Part shown: piece after piece, positions 1-6,408 of the stretch
Numbering within the stretch: the stretch's first letter is position 1
How the letters are laid out: the number at the start of each line of letters is the position of its first letter
DNA from: Anaerococcus sp.
GTDB lineage: Bacteria; Bacillota; Clostridia; Tissierellales; Peptoniphilaceae
Direction of reading: 5' to 3'
Assembly: GCF_030825785.1 (NCBI RefSeq)
Contig: NZ_JAPJPG010000058.1
Location: 1 to 7,711 of the forward strand
Length of the DNA: 7,711 bases
Program-made: the position numbers and the translations under genes
Notes under the pieces: generated by a model
The model's input: the letters and a program-made list of their open reading frames with translations, nothing else
Database searches by the model: none
What the model was told of the DNA's origin: nothing

Positions 1-1056
1 GAAGCAACAGGTAAATACCATCTTCCAATCCTCTATGAATTAAAAGACAAAGGATTCTTTGTAAGTGTGGTAAATCCCTTAAAAATGAAACAGTTTTGTC
101 GAGTACTCAACTTTAGAAAAGCAAAAAATGATAATATAGATGCCATACAAATAGCCGAATATGGCTTAATGTACTGGAAAGAATTACAAGAATACAAAGT
201 AGATACAGAAAATTTCAGAACCCTAAAAGAATTAAACAGATCCTATCAGCACTATATGGAATTAAGAATCAATCAAATGAACTTCATAGATCAAACAATA
301 AACCAAACATTTCCAGGAATAAAAAAACTAATTCCACACGCTTCAGGAGACTTTTCAAAAGACAAACTATTAGATTTCTTAGAAAAATGGTGGCATAAAA
401 ATCTAGTATTAGAAAAACCAGAAGAAAAATTCATAGATGATTTTAAAAACTGGGCAAAAGAAAAGAGATACCATCCTAATGCTGATAAAGCTAAATCCAT
501 ATACAAGCTCGCAGGGGAAAGTATCTCAACTCAACCTTCTAGTAGCTCATATATAAAGACTAGCATACAAGAAGGAATAGAATTGATAAAACATATAAAT
601 CAAATTCTACGTACTATTTTATCACAAATGATAGAAATTGCCGAGCCCTTAGAAGAATATAAAGAATCGAAGAAATTCTCAGGAATATCAGATAAATTAG
701 CAGTACAAATCACAGCAGAATTTGGAGACTTATCAAAATTCAAAAACAAAAAAAGTTTAATATCCTTTGTAGGAATAGATTCACCGCCATATGAGTCAGG
801 GAATTTTAAAGCAGACCAGAGAAAAATAACAAAAAGAGGAAATGCAATACTAAGAAAAGTAGGTTACCAAGCTATGAAATGCATGATGAGTGCAAAAGAT
901 ACTGAAAATGATATATATCTGTATATGGTAAAAAAAGAAAAAGATGGAAAGGCTAAGAAGATTTGTAAATTTGCAGGATTAAATAAATTCTTAAGAACCT
1001 ACTATGCAAAAGTTATGGCATCAAAACAAGAAAAGAAGTTATTAAAAGTAGCCTAG
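1..1056 (+). CDS. IS110-family transposase, 5'-truncated by window edge
   Basis: The reading frame is open from base 1, so this is the 3' part of a longer gene; the in-frame GTG at 67 is not the real start. It begins at the conserved EATGKYH segment, whose Glu (nt 1-3) is the E of the IS110 DEDD RuvC-like site. The two following acidic residues are in KNDNIDA (Asp codons 130-132 and 139-141); the first Asp lies outside the window. After a long helical middle comes the Transposase_20 (Tnp) domain, FSGISDKLAVQI to TKRGNAILRKVGYQ. The Ser of YESGNF (codon 796-798) matches the catalytic serine of this family. IS110 enzymes are DEDD/serine recombinases guided by a bridge RNA (family knowledge). 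351 residues are visible, and members are often about 400, so roughly 50 are missing. No internal stop or frameshift is visible, so the element may be active. Confidence 0.93.
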   Translation, partial: EATGKYHLPILYELKDKGFFVSVVNPLKMKQFCRVLNFRKAKNDNIDAIQIAEYGLMYWKELQEYKVDTENFRTLKELNRSYQHYMELRINQMNFIDQTINQTFPGIKKLIPHASGDFSKDKLLDFLEKWWHKNLVLEKPEEKFIDDFKNWAKEKRYHPNADKAKSIYKLAGESISTQPSSSSYIKTSIQEGIELIKHINQILRTILSQMIEIAEPLEEYKESKKFSGISDKLAVQITAEFGDLSKFKNKKSLISFVGIDSPPYESGNFKADQRKITKRGNAILRKVGYQAMKCMMSAKDTENDIYLYMVKKEKDGKAKKICKFAGLNKFLRTYYAKVMASKQEKKLLKVA

Positions 1057-1080
1057 AATTAACATTGCTATAGTTAAAAC

Positions 1081-1106
1081 AAGCCGATTGTAAGCGGCTT
1101 ATTTGT
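1081..1106 (+). terminator. Hairpin after the transposase, probable weak terminator
   Basis: AAGCCG (1081-1086) pairs perfectly with CGGCTT (1095-1100) around an 8-nt loop, 24 nt after the transposase stop. It is followed by ATTTGTTG, which is T-rich but not a clean T-run. It probably ends transposase transcription. It could instead be a stem of an RNA encoded at the element's right end. Confidence 0.5.
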
Positions 1107-1239
1107 TGTGCTTAAATTTAAACTCTAAATAACAAGTAGAAAAGTAAAATTAATTCGATTTTCTCCTTGACTTTTGTTAGCAGGTTTTCATCCTAATAAC
1201 AAATCAAAAATAAGGTATATTAAAACAAAGGAGAAATAT

Positions 1240-2250
1240 ATGGAAATTGATTTACGAAGTAGGAACTTTCTTGATATGCAAGATTTTTCTGAGGAGGAGA
1301 TTTTATATCTTATAGATTTGGCAGCTGAGTTTAAGAAGCTTAAGAAGGAGAAAAGGCCCCACAAGTATCTTGATGGACAAAATTTGATCCTTCTTTTCGA
1401 GGAAGCTTCTACCAGGACCAGAACTTCCTTTGAGGTTGCCGCCTTTGATTTGGGAATGGGAGTAAGTCTTATAAATTCTTATTCAAGCAAGCTCGGCGAG
1501 AAGGAATCTATCGAAGATAGTATCAATGTCTTCGACCGCTATTACGACGGCATAGTCTATAGGGGAAACAAGCAGGATATGCTAGAAAAACTTGTGAAGA
1601 TGACGGAAGTTCCAATCTATAATGCCATGACAGAAAAGACCCATCCAAGTCAGATGATTTCAGATATGCTTACCATAAGGGAAAAGTTCGGCTATCTTAA
1701 GGGACTTAATTTATTATATCTAGGATATCCCGGAGATATCATGCCTAACTCCCTATCCATAACTTGTGCTAAGCTTGGAATAAATTTCACAGCAGCAGGT
1801 CCTAGGAAATATTTCCCTAAGGAAGATTTTATAAGGCTTTCTAAGGATTTTGCGAAAGAGAGTGGGTCTCAAATTACTTATACAGAAGATTTGAATGAAG
1901 CCATAGGAAAAGCTGATATAATCTATACTGATATGTGGATAGCCCTAACAGAGGCAGACGACGTGCCTGTAGATAGGATTATGGATCTTTATCCTTATAG
2001 GGTCGATAGGGAAGTGATGGATAAGACAAAGGATAATACGATATTTATGCATTGCTTGCCAGCCTTCCACGACAAAAAATCCAAGCTTGCCCAAAAGGTC
2101 CTTGCCAAACTTCCTAAGGATATGGACTTCGATGGAATGGAAGTTAGCGATGAAGTCTTTAGATCAGCGAAGTCTACGGTCTTCGATCAGACAGAAAACA
2201 GGATACCAGCTGTTAAGGCAATCTTGTATTCAACTTTGAAATATGAGTAA
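1240..2250 (+). CDS. Ornithine carbamoyltransferase family enzyme (ArgF/ArcB-like), second-substrate pocket altered
   Basis: 336 aa, a normal OTC length. The ATG at 1240 is chosen because AAAGGAG (1227-1233) sits 6 nt upstream; an in-frame TTG at 1174 has no such support. The carbamoyl-phosphate site is intact: STRTR at residues 57-61 and HPSQ at 135-138. HCLPAFHD (271-278) and the C-terminal VFDQTENR (Arg321) are typical of OTC. OTC transfers the carbamoyl group to ornithine, giving citrulline, in the cytoplasm, either in arginine synthesis or, run in reverse, in arginine fermentation. However, the ornithine-contact residues differ: the usual NN pair is Asp166-Ile167, and the usual SMG after Asp231 is ALT (235-237). 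The family assignment is secure; ornithine as substrate is not. No other arginine gene is in the window, so neither argF nor arcB can be preferred. The gene stands alone between the IS110 end and a T-box operon, and no clear consensus promoter is visible upstream. Confidence 0.88.
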   Translation: MEIDLRSRNFLDMQDFSEEEILYLIDLAAEFKKLKKEKRPHKYLDGQNLILLFEEASTRTRTSFEVAAFDLGMGVSLINSYSSKLGEKESIEDSINVFDRYYDGIVYRGNKQDMLEKLVKMTEVPIYNAMTEKTHPSQMISDMLTIREKFGYLKGLNLLYLGYPGDIMPNSLSITCAKLGINFTAAGPRKYFPKEDFIRLSKDFAKESGSQITYTEDLNEAIGKADIIYTDMWIALTEADDVPVDRIMDLYPYRVDREVMDKTKDNTIFMHCLPAFHDKKSKLAQKVLAKLPKDMDFDGMEVSDEVFRSAKSTVFDQTENRIPAVKAILYSTLKYE

Positions 2251-2284
2251 TTATATATTTTGACAAATAATTTATCAAAAATAT

Positions 2285-2313
2285 TTGACAAAGTCCATTT
2301 GAGCATGTATTAT
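2285..2313 (+). promoter_or_regulatory. Sigma-A promoter of the T-box/ABC operon
   Basis: A perfect -35 TTGACA (2285-2290), a 17-nt spacer and -10 TATTAT (2308-2313) predict a start near 2320, just before the first T-box stem. A second TTTGACAAA copy lies 25 bp upstream (-35-like TTGACA at 2260-2265) without a matching -10. Confidence 0.8.
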
Positions 2314-2319
2314 CTAGTT

Positions 2320-2572
2320 AAAGAATAAATGTGATTACAGAAAGATAGTTTATATGAATTACTTAAGAGAAAAGACGGTTGGTGCAAGTCTTGTAAGGAG
2401 TATATACTTATTCCCTCTGTATGCAGAATAGCCGAATCTAGTAAGCTATTACGGAAGCTACCGTTATCAGAAGCAAGGAGTTGATAGACTCTTGTCAAGG
2501 TAATCTTTAGATTATGAAATTAGGTGGTACCACGAATACACTCGTCCTATACAGGGCGAGTTTTTTTGTTAG
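2320..2572 (+). promoter_or_regulatory. T-box leader (tRNA-sensing riboswitch) controlling the ABC operon
   Basis: The T-box sequence AGGTGGTACCACG (2522-2534) is unmistakable; TGG at 2525-2527 would pair with the uncharged tRNA acceptor end. Stem I is present. Its apical loop GGTTGGTGCAA (2377-2387) is closed by AAGAC/GTCTT, with an AG-rich bulge AAGAGA (2365-2370) on the 5' side. The base helix is CAGA (2338-2341) with TCTG (2416-2419), preceded by a degenerate K-turn-like GATTA. Stem III is ACGG (2451-2454) with CCGT (2461-2464). A terminator competes with the antiterminator downstream. Such leaders read through when the cognate tRNA is uncharged, so the importer should be induced by starvation for one amino acid. 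The specifier loop lies about 2401-2415; it holds no UGG (Trp). Candidate triplets include UAC (2405-2407), CUU (2408-2410 frame offset by hand folding is uncertain), UUC (2411-2413) and UCC (2412-2414). Confidence 0.95.
2540..2567 (+). terminator. T-box leader terminator
   Basis: ACTCGTCC (2540-2547) pairs with GGGCGAGT (2554-2561) over 8 bp with one G-T wobble, around the loop TATACA. It is followed by a run of seven T (2561-2567). It overlaps the region needed for the antiterminator and is the regulated off-switch of the operon. Confidence 0.93.
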
Positions 2573-2604
2573 ATAAAAGTCTATCGGAAATTATGGAGGA
2601 TATA

Positions 2605-3573
2605 ATGAAAATCAAAAAAATTTTAGGACTAATGTTGGCTATGACCCTGCTAGGATCTTGTGGAAACAAGGGGAATGAAACAGAAAAAAGCGCTGGAGAA
2701 GGATCCAGTGATAAGGCAAAGATAGGAATTGTACAAATTGCAGATCACCCTTCCTTGGATGCAGCAAGAGAAGGTTTTATAGAAAAGCTCGATAGCGAAA
2801 ATATTTCCTATGAGTTAATAGACCACAGGGCAAACGGAGACCTTGCCCTAATCCCGCAATTTGCGACAGACCTTAAGAATAAAGATGTTGACCTAATCTA
2901 TACCATAGGCACACCAGCAGCCCAAGGAGTGGCCAATACCATAAAAGATAAGCCTGTTTTATTCGTAGCAGTAACAGACCCAGAAGGAGCAGGACTTAGC
3001 GGAGAAAATATCACAGGAGTATCTGATTATGTAGAAGCAGGAAAGCTTATAGATGACTTCCTAAGCCTATATCCAGACACTAAGGTATTTGGCACAATGT
3101 ATAATACCAACGAGCAAAACTCCCAAGTTCAAATCGAAGCCTTGGAAAAGGCCCTAGAAGAAAGAGGCTTAAAGCTTGAAAAACAAGGAGTTTCATCCAT
3201 AAACGACATTCCTCAAGCTATAGCAAGCCTTAAGGGCAAAATCGACGCTATGGTTACAGTAACAGACAATGTCGTTGTAAATGCTATGCCAGTTATAAGC
3301 GAGGCTCTAGCCAAGGAAAACATCCCATCAATCGCCTATGACGAAGGAAGCGTAGAAAACGGAGCCTTGATGAGTGAAGGAGTAAACTACAGAGAACTTG
3401 GAAGTCAGGCTGGAGCTATGGCAGCGGAGATCCTTAAAAATGGGAAAAATGCCAAAGATATTCCTTACGAGATGGCAGAAAATCTCAAAGTTCTTGTCAA
3501 CACCAAGACTGCTAAGGCCTTGGGAGTAGATTTAAATCAAGATTTACTAAAGAATGCAGAAAAAATAGACTAA
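2605..3573 (+). CDS. ABC importer substrate-binding lipoprotein, ABC_sub_bind family (TrpX-like)
   Basis: 322 aa. The ATG at 2605 is chosen because GGAGG (2595-2599) lies 5 nt upstream; the longer in-frame GTG start at 2524 lies inside the T-box and is spurious. A lipoprotein signal peptide is clear: MKIKK, a hydrophobic stretch, then LLGSC with lipidated Cys19, so the protein is anchored outside the membrane. After a Gly/Ser/Glu-rich linker, the ABC_sub_bind (PF04392) fold runs from about residue 40 to 315. Family-typical segments are KIGIVQIADHPSLDAAREGF, the YTIGTPAAQ region and NITGVSD. This family includes TrpX of the Gram-positive tryptophan transporter and relatives of other or unknown specificity. 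It is the first gene of the operon, with the permease 9 nt downstream. The T-box implies an amino acid as ligand. Which one is unresolved, and the leader argues against tryptophan. Confidence 0.93.
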   Translation: MKIKKILGLMLAMTLLGSCGNKGNETEKSAGEGSSDKAKIGIVQIADHPSLDAAREGFIEKLDSENISYELIDHRANGDLALIPQFATDLKNKDVDLIYTIGTPAAQGVANTIKDKPVLFVAVTDPEGAGLSGENITGVSDYVEAGKLIDDFLSLYPDTKVFGTMYNTNEQNSQVQIEALEKALEERGLKLEKQGVSSINDIPQAIASLKGKIDAMVTVTDNVVVNAMPVISEALAKENIPSIAYDEGSVENGALMSEGVNYRELGSQAGAMAAEILKNGKNAKDIPYEMAENLKVLVNTKTAKALGVDLNQDLLKNAEKID

Positions 3574-3582
3574 GGAGAAGAA

Positions 3583-4452
3583 ATGACCGGCTTACTTTCA
3601 TCACTAGGAGCAAGTATAGAAATAGGACTAATATTTGCAATCCTTGCCATGGGCTACATGCTTAGCTACAAATTCTTAAAATATTATGACCTCTCGCTCG
3701 AAGGAACCTATCCTTTGGGAGCTTTTGTTGCAGCAGTTCTAATCCAGAAGGGCCTGGGTCCTTATCTTGGAATCTTGGGAGCTATAATATGCGGGGGACT
3801 TGGAGGATGTTTGACCTACTTTTTCTACAAAAAGATTAAGGTAGACCCACTTCTTTCAGGAATCCTAACCCTAACTATCCTTTATTCCATAAACTTAAGG
3901 GTAGGAGGGGCAAGTAATATCCCTATAGCAGGAAATCCAAATATTTTTGGGAATCTCCCAAAATGGCCAATCCTACTTGCCCTAACCCTAGTAATCAAAC
4001 TTGCTATCGACTATTACCTAAGAAGCGAGACAGGCTACCTACTTAAGATTACTGGAAATAACAGAAAACTTGTCAAACAATTGGGTAAAAATCCTGATAG
4101 CTTTATCATGGTGGGGCTCATCCTATCAAATGCCCTCATAGGTCTAAGTGGAGGCCTTATGGCCAACTACCAAGGCTTTGCCGATATACAGATGGGAACA
4201 GCCATGATAGTGACAGGTCTTGCCTCAATTATTATAGGAGATACCTTGATGAAATCTAGAGATAAGCTTAGAGATACTTCAAGGGCAATACTTGGAGCAA
4301 TTGTCTATAGGATTATATCAGGCCTTGCAATTTATTTGGGACTTAACCCAAACGACCTAAAGCTTATCACAGCTTTAATTGTCATAGCCTTTATTTCCTA
4401 CAACAATTACCTAGCTGATAGAAAATACAAAAGGATGGTTAAAAATGCTTGA
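3583..4452 (+). CDS. ABC importer permease (TrpY-like, BPD_transp_2 family)
   Basis: 289 aa. AAGGAG (3572-3577) overlaps the previous stop codon and sits 5 nt before the ATG. The protein is an integral membrane permease with about nine hydrophobic segments, at roughly residues 5-28, 42-58, 60-82, 88-106, 127-145, 173-194, 205-222, 235-255 and 261-277. The polar loop between the fifth and sixth (about 146-171, GYLLKITGNN then LGKNP) is the expected contact with the ATPase. It resembles the permeases partnered with ABC_sub_bind proteins, which are related to branched-chain amino acid and simple sugar importers. It should form a homodimeric channel with the downstream ATPase, fed by the upstream lipoprotein. 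Its last 8 nt overlap the ATPase gene, implying translational coupling. Confidence 0.92.
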   Translation: MTGLLSSLGASIEIGLIFAILAMGYMLSYKFLKYYDLSLEGTYPLGAFVAAVLIQKGLGPYLGILGAIICGGLGGCLTYFFYKKIKVDPLLSGILTLTILYSINLRVGGASNIPIAGNPNIFGNLPKWPILLALTLVIKLAIDYYLRSETGYLLKITGNNRKLVKQLGKNPDSFIMVGLILSNALIGLSGGLMANYQGFADIQMGTAMIVTGLASIIIGDTLMKSRDKLRDTSRAILGAIVYRIISGLAIYLGLNPNDLKLITALIVIAFISYNNYLADRKYKRMVKNA

Positions 4453-5200
4453 AATTAAAAATATTTCCAAAACTTTCAACATAGGCACAAGCGAAGAAAA
4501 TACAATATTTAAGGACTTCTCCCTAAAGATCGAAGAAGGCCTTGCTACAACCATCATAGGACCTAATGGCTGCGGTAAGTCTACCCTGATGAATCTAATA
4601 AGCGGAAGCCTTTCCCTAGATTCGGGACAGATTTTAGTAAATGGGGTAGAGATCAGCAAACTTAGCGAAGAAAAAAGAGCTAAATACATGGGCAAGGTAA
4701 ACCAAGATCCCAAAGACGGGGTGGCGACTAACCTAGATATCTACGAAAACATGGCCTTAGCCCTAAAAAAAGGAGAGAAATTTGGCCTAAGATCTCTTAG
4801 GAAAAGCTCGGATACAGAAGAAATAGTAAGAAGACTTAAGAAATTAAAGCTAGGCCTTGAAAACAAACTCCACACCAAGACGGGCCTACTATCTGGAGGA
4901 CAAAGGCAGTCCCTAGCCCTTCTTATGGCGACAGCCAAAAAGCCGGACCTCTTATTATTAGACGAGCACACAGCAGCCCTTGACCCAAAGACAAGTCGAA
5001 ACATAATGGATATGACAAGAAGCCTTATCGATAAGGAAAATATGACAACCCTCCTAATCTCCCACAACCTAAGAGACGTTGTTAAATACTCCGATAGGAT
5101 AATCATGCTAAACAAGGGAGAAATTGTCCTAGACCTTAGAGCAAAGGACATCACAGAAGACGACCTAGTCAAAGCCTATAAGGAAAAATTAGGAGAATAA
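4445..5200 (+). CDS. ABC importer ATP-binding protein (TrpZ-like)
   Basis: 251 aa, with all nucleotide-binding motifs intact: Walker A GPNGCGKST (residues 39-47), Q-loop Gln87, signature LSGGQ (149-153), Walker B LLLLDE ending at Glu174, D-loop ALD (178-180) and switch His207. It energises the importer from the cytoplasmic side. The ATG at 4445 overlaps the permease stop by 8 nt, with AAGGAT at 4431-4436 as ribosome binding site. Genes of this type often encode only lipoprotein, permease and ATPase, so the operon looks complete here. No further gene follows before the terminator at 5360-5390. Confidence 0.95.
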   Translation: MLEIKNISKTFNIGTSEENTIFKDFSLKIEEGLATTIIGPNGCGKSTLMNLISGSLSLDSGQILVNGVEISKLSEEKRAKYMGKVNQDPKDGVATNLDIYENMALALKKGEKFGLRSLRKSSDTEEIVRRLKKLKLGLENKLHTKTGLLSGGQRQSLALLMATAKKPDLLLLDEHTAALDPKTSRNIMDMTRSLIDKENMTTLLISHNLRDVVKYSDRIIMLNKGEIVLDLRAKDITEDDLVKAYKEKLGE

Positions 5201-5210
5201 TATAAGACGG

Positions 5211-5390
5211 GGCTCTTGCAAAACCATAAATAATCATCGTGCGATCTTTAGACAATTCTTTTAGGAAAATTCACCTATGTATTACAAGAAAAATTAGGAT
5301 CGACGAGGATTATTTGTAAAGAATCTGTATTAATTCTTAAATGGAGCAAGTAATGCAACAGCTACTATGCTTTACAAGCTAGTGGTTTTT
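5211..5390 (+). other. Structured non-coding stretch, possible 3' UTR element or small RNA
   Basis: About 200 nt without a gene after the ABC operon contain compatible stems. CTTGC (5215-5219) pairs with GCAAG (5346-5350). Inside it, an 18-19 nt imperfect inverted repeat joins 5228-5246 to 5298-5315 (one mismatch, one extra base). AAGAAT (5319-5324) pairs with ATTCTT (5333-5338). A strong terminator follows. Nothing recognisable as tRNA, tmRNA, 6S, SRP or a known riboswitch was seen. No convincing promoter lies immediately upstream, so it is probably transcribed as the operon tail. Confidence 0.35.
5360..5390 (+). terminator. Intrinsic terminator of the ABC operon
   Basis: AGCTACTA (5360-5367) plus GCTT (5369-5372) pair with AAGC (5376-5379) plus TAGTGGTT (5380-5387). 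This gives 12 bp with one bulged T and two wobble pairs, and a TAC loop, running into a T-run ending at 5390. It separates the ABC transcript from the pdxS promoter. Confidence 0.75.
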
Positions 5391-5419
5391 CTTAATAAAT
5401 ACAAGAAATAAATAGAAAA

Positions 5420-5448
5420 TTAACATAATCTTACATTTATTGTATAAT
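5420..5448 (+). promoter_or_regulatory. Promoter of pdxS
   Basis: -35 TTAACA (5420-5425), a 17-nt spacer and perfect -10 TATAAT (5443-5448) predict a start near 5455 and a leader of only about 26 nt. Confidence 0.8.
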
Positions 5449-5480
5449 ATAGATGGAAATGTTTTATGAAAGGAAGATAA

Positions 5481-6338
5481 ATGGATAAAAAAATTATTGA
5501 GATAAACGAAAAGCTAAAAGGCGGAGTAATAATGGACGTTATTAACGTTGAGCAAGCAAAGGTAGCAGAAGATGCTGGTGCTGTTGCAGTAATGGCTCTT
5601 GAAAGAGTTCCTGCAGATATCAGGGCTGCTGGCGGAGTTTCAAGAATGAGCGATCCTGAAATGATAGGAAAAATAATGGATGCAGTTTCTATTCCAGTTA
5701 TGGCAAAGGTTAGGATTGGCCATTTTGTAGAGGCACAAATTCTAGAGGCCTTAGGCATTGATTACATAGATGAATCAGAAGTCCTATCTCCGGCTGACGA
5801 TGAAAACCATGTCGACAAGGTAAAATTTGAAACACCTTTTGTCTGTGGAGCAAGAGATTTATCAGAAGCTCTTAGGAGAATCAAAGAAGGTGCATCAATG
5901 ATTAGAACCAAGGGGGAGGCAGGAACTGGTGATGTAGTTCAAGCGGTAAGACACTTAAGAAAGATCAATTCACAAATAGCGGAAGTAGCAGGTCTTACTG
6001 ATGACGCTCTTTATACAAAGGCCAAAGACCTTCAAGTGGACTATGACCTATTAAAATATGTAAGAGATAACAAGAGACTTCCTGTCCTAAACTTCTCTGC
6101 AGGTGGAGTAGCAACTCCAGCAGATGCAGCCCTTATGAGACAATTAGGAGCTGAAGGAGTCTTTGTTGGATCTGGTATATTTAAATCAGGAGATCCAGAA
6201 AAGAGGGCCAAGGCTATAGTAAAGGCTGTGGCAGGATACAATGACCCAAAAGTTCTCCTTGAAGTAAGCAAAAACTTAGGAGAGGCTATGGTAGGAATAA
6301 ATCCTTCTGAAATAGAAGAGATAATGGAATTGAGATAA
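5481..6338 (+). CDS. pdxS: Pyridoxal 5'-phosphate synthase lyase subunit PdxS (Pdx1)
   Basis: 285 aa, close to the usual 290 or so. PdxS condenses ribose 5-phosphate, glyceraldehyde 3-phosphate and ammonia directly to PLP in the cytoplasm. It is a (beta/alpha)8 barrel that forms dodecamers. Key residues are present: Asp19 (IMDVIN), Lys76 (MAKVRIGH; equivalent of B. subtilis Lys81, which binds ribose 5-phosphate) and Lys144 (RTKGEAGTG; equivalent of Lys149). The phosphate loop GEAGTG and the FSAGGVATPADAA segment are also intact. AAAGGAAG (5469-5476) precedes the ATG. The partner glutaminase PdxT, usually encoded immediately downstream, is absent here: a terminator and a convergent gene follow. 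PdxT must be elsewhere, or the enzyme uses free ammonia. Confidence 0.98.
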   Translation: MDKKIIEINEKLKGGVIMDVINVEQAKVAEDAGAVAVMALERVPADIRAAGGVSRMSDPEMIGKIMDAVSIPVMAKVRIGHFVEAQILEALGIDYIDESEVLSPADDENHVDKVKFETPFVCGARDLSEALRRIKEGASMIRTKGEAGTGDVVQAVRHLRKINSQIAEVAGLTDDALYTKAKDLQVDYDLLKYVRDNKRLPVLNFSAGGVATPADAALMRQLGAEGVFVGSGIFKSGDPEKRAKAIVKAVAGYNDPKVLLEVSKNLGEAMVGINPSEIEEIMELR

Positions 6339-6340
6339 AA

Positions 6341-6383
6341 AATTGGTGATGTAGCAGAAAATCATCCTGCTCATCACCTTTTT
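6341..6383. terminator. Bidirectional terminator between pdxS and the EamA gene
   Basis: GGTGATG (6345-6351) plus AGCAG (6353-6357) pair with CTGCT (6367-6371) plus CATCACC (6372-6378), with one bulged T. This 12-bp stem has T-runs on the plus strand (6379-6383) and, read on the minus strand, an opposite run from the A-rich bases 6337-6342. It serves both convergent genes. Confidence 0.9.
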
Positions 6384-6408
6384 CTTTTGCGACTTAGGAA
6401 TATTTTTT

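Larger units (their letters stand above)
1..1200 (+). mobile_element. IS110-family insertion sequence, right part; right boundary uncertain
   Basis: The transposase is followed by about 140 nt of non-coding DNA before the next gene's ribosome binding site. IS110 elements lack long terminal inverted repeats and usually make no target duplication, so the right end cannot be fixed from one copy. The stretch around 1161-1200 (TTCTCCTTGACTTTTG onward) differs from its surroundings and is my guess for the right end. The left end is outside the window. Confidence 0.5.

Noticed and set aside
1174..1239. N-terminal extension of the carbamoyltransferase from a TTG at 1174
   Set aside because: It has no ribosome binding site and the extra 22 residues are not family-like. 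The ATG at 1240 has AAAGGAG at good spacing and gives canonical OTC residue numbering.
2310..2498. 62-aa minus-strand reading frame
   Set aside because: It lies wholly within the T-box leader, has no family resemblance and is opposite the evident RNA structure.
2524..2604. GTG start for the lipoprotein inside the leader
   Set aside because: It lies in the T-box/terminator and would bury the signal peptide; the ATG at 2605 has GGAGG and begins the lipoprotein signal.
4411..5172. Two minus-strand reading frames of 100 and 143 aa across the ATPase gene
   Set aside because: They are antisense shadows of an intact, motif-complete ATPase; their Arg/Ser-rich composition mirrors its codons.
5228..5315. 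MITE or decayed IS bounded by the imperfect inverted repeat
   Set aside because: No flanking target duplication is visible and only one copy is present in the window; the nested stems fit RNA structure better.
5420..6271. Minus-strand frames opposite pdxS
   Set aside because: They are shadows of a well-conserved gene, and one runs over the pdxS promoter.
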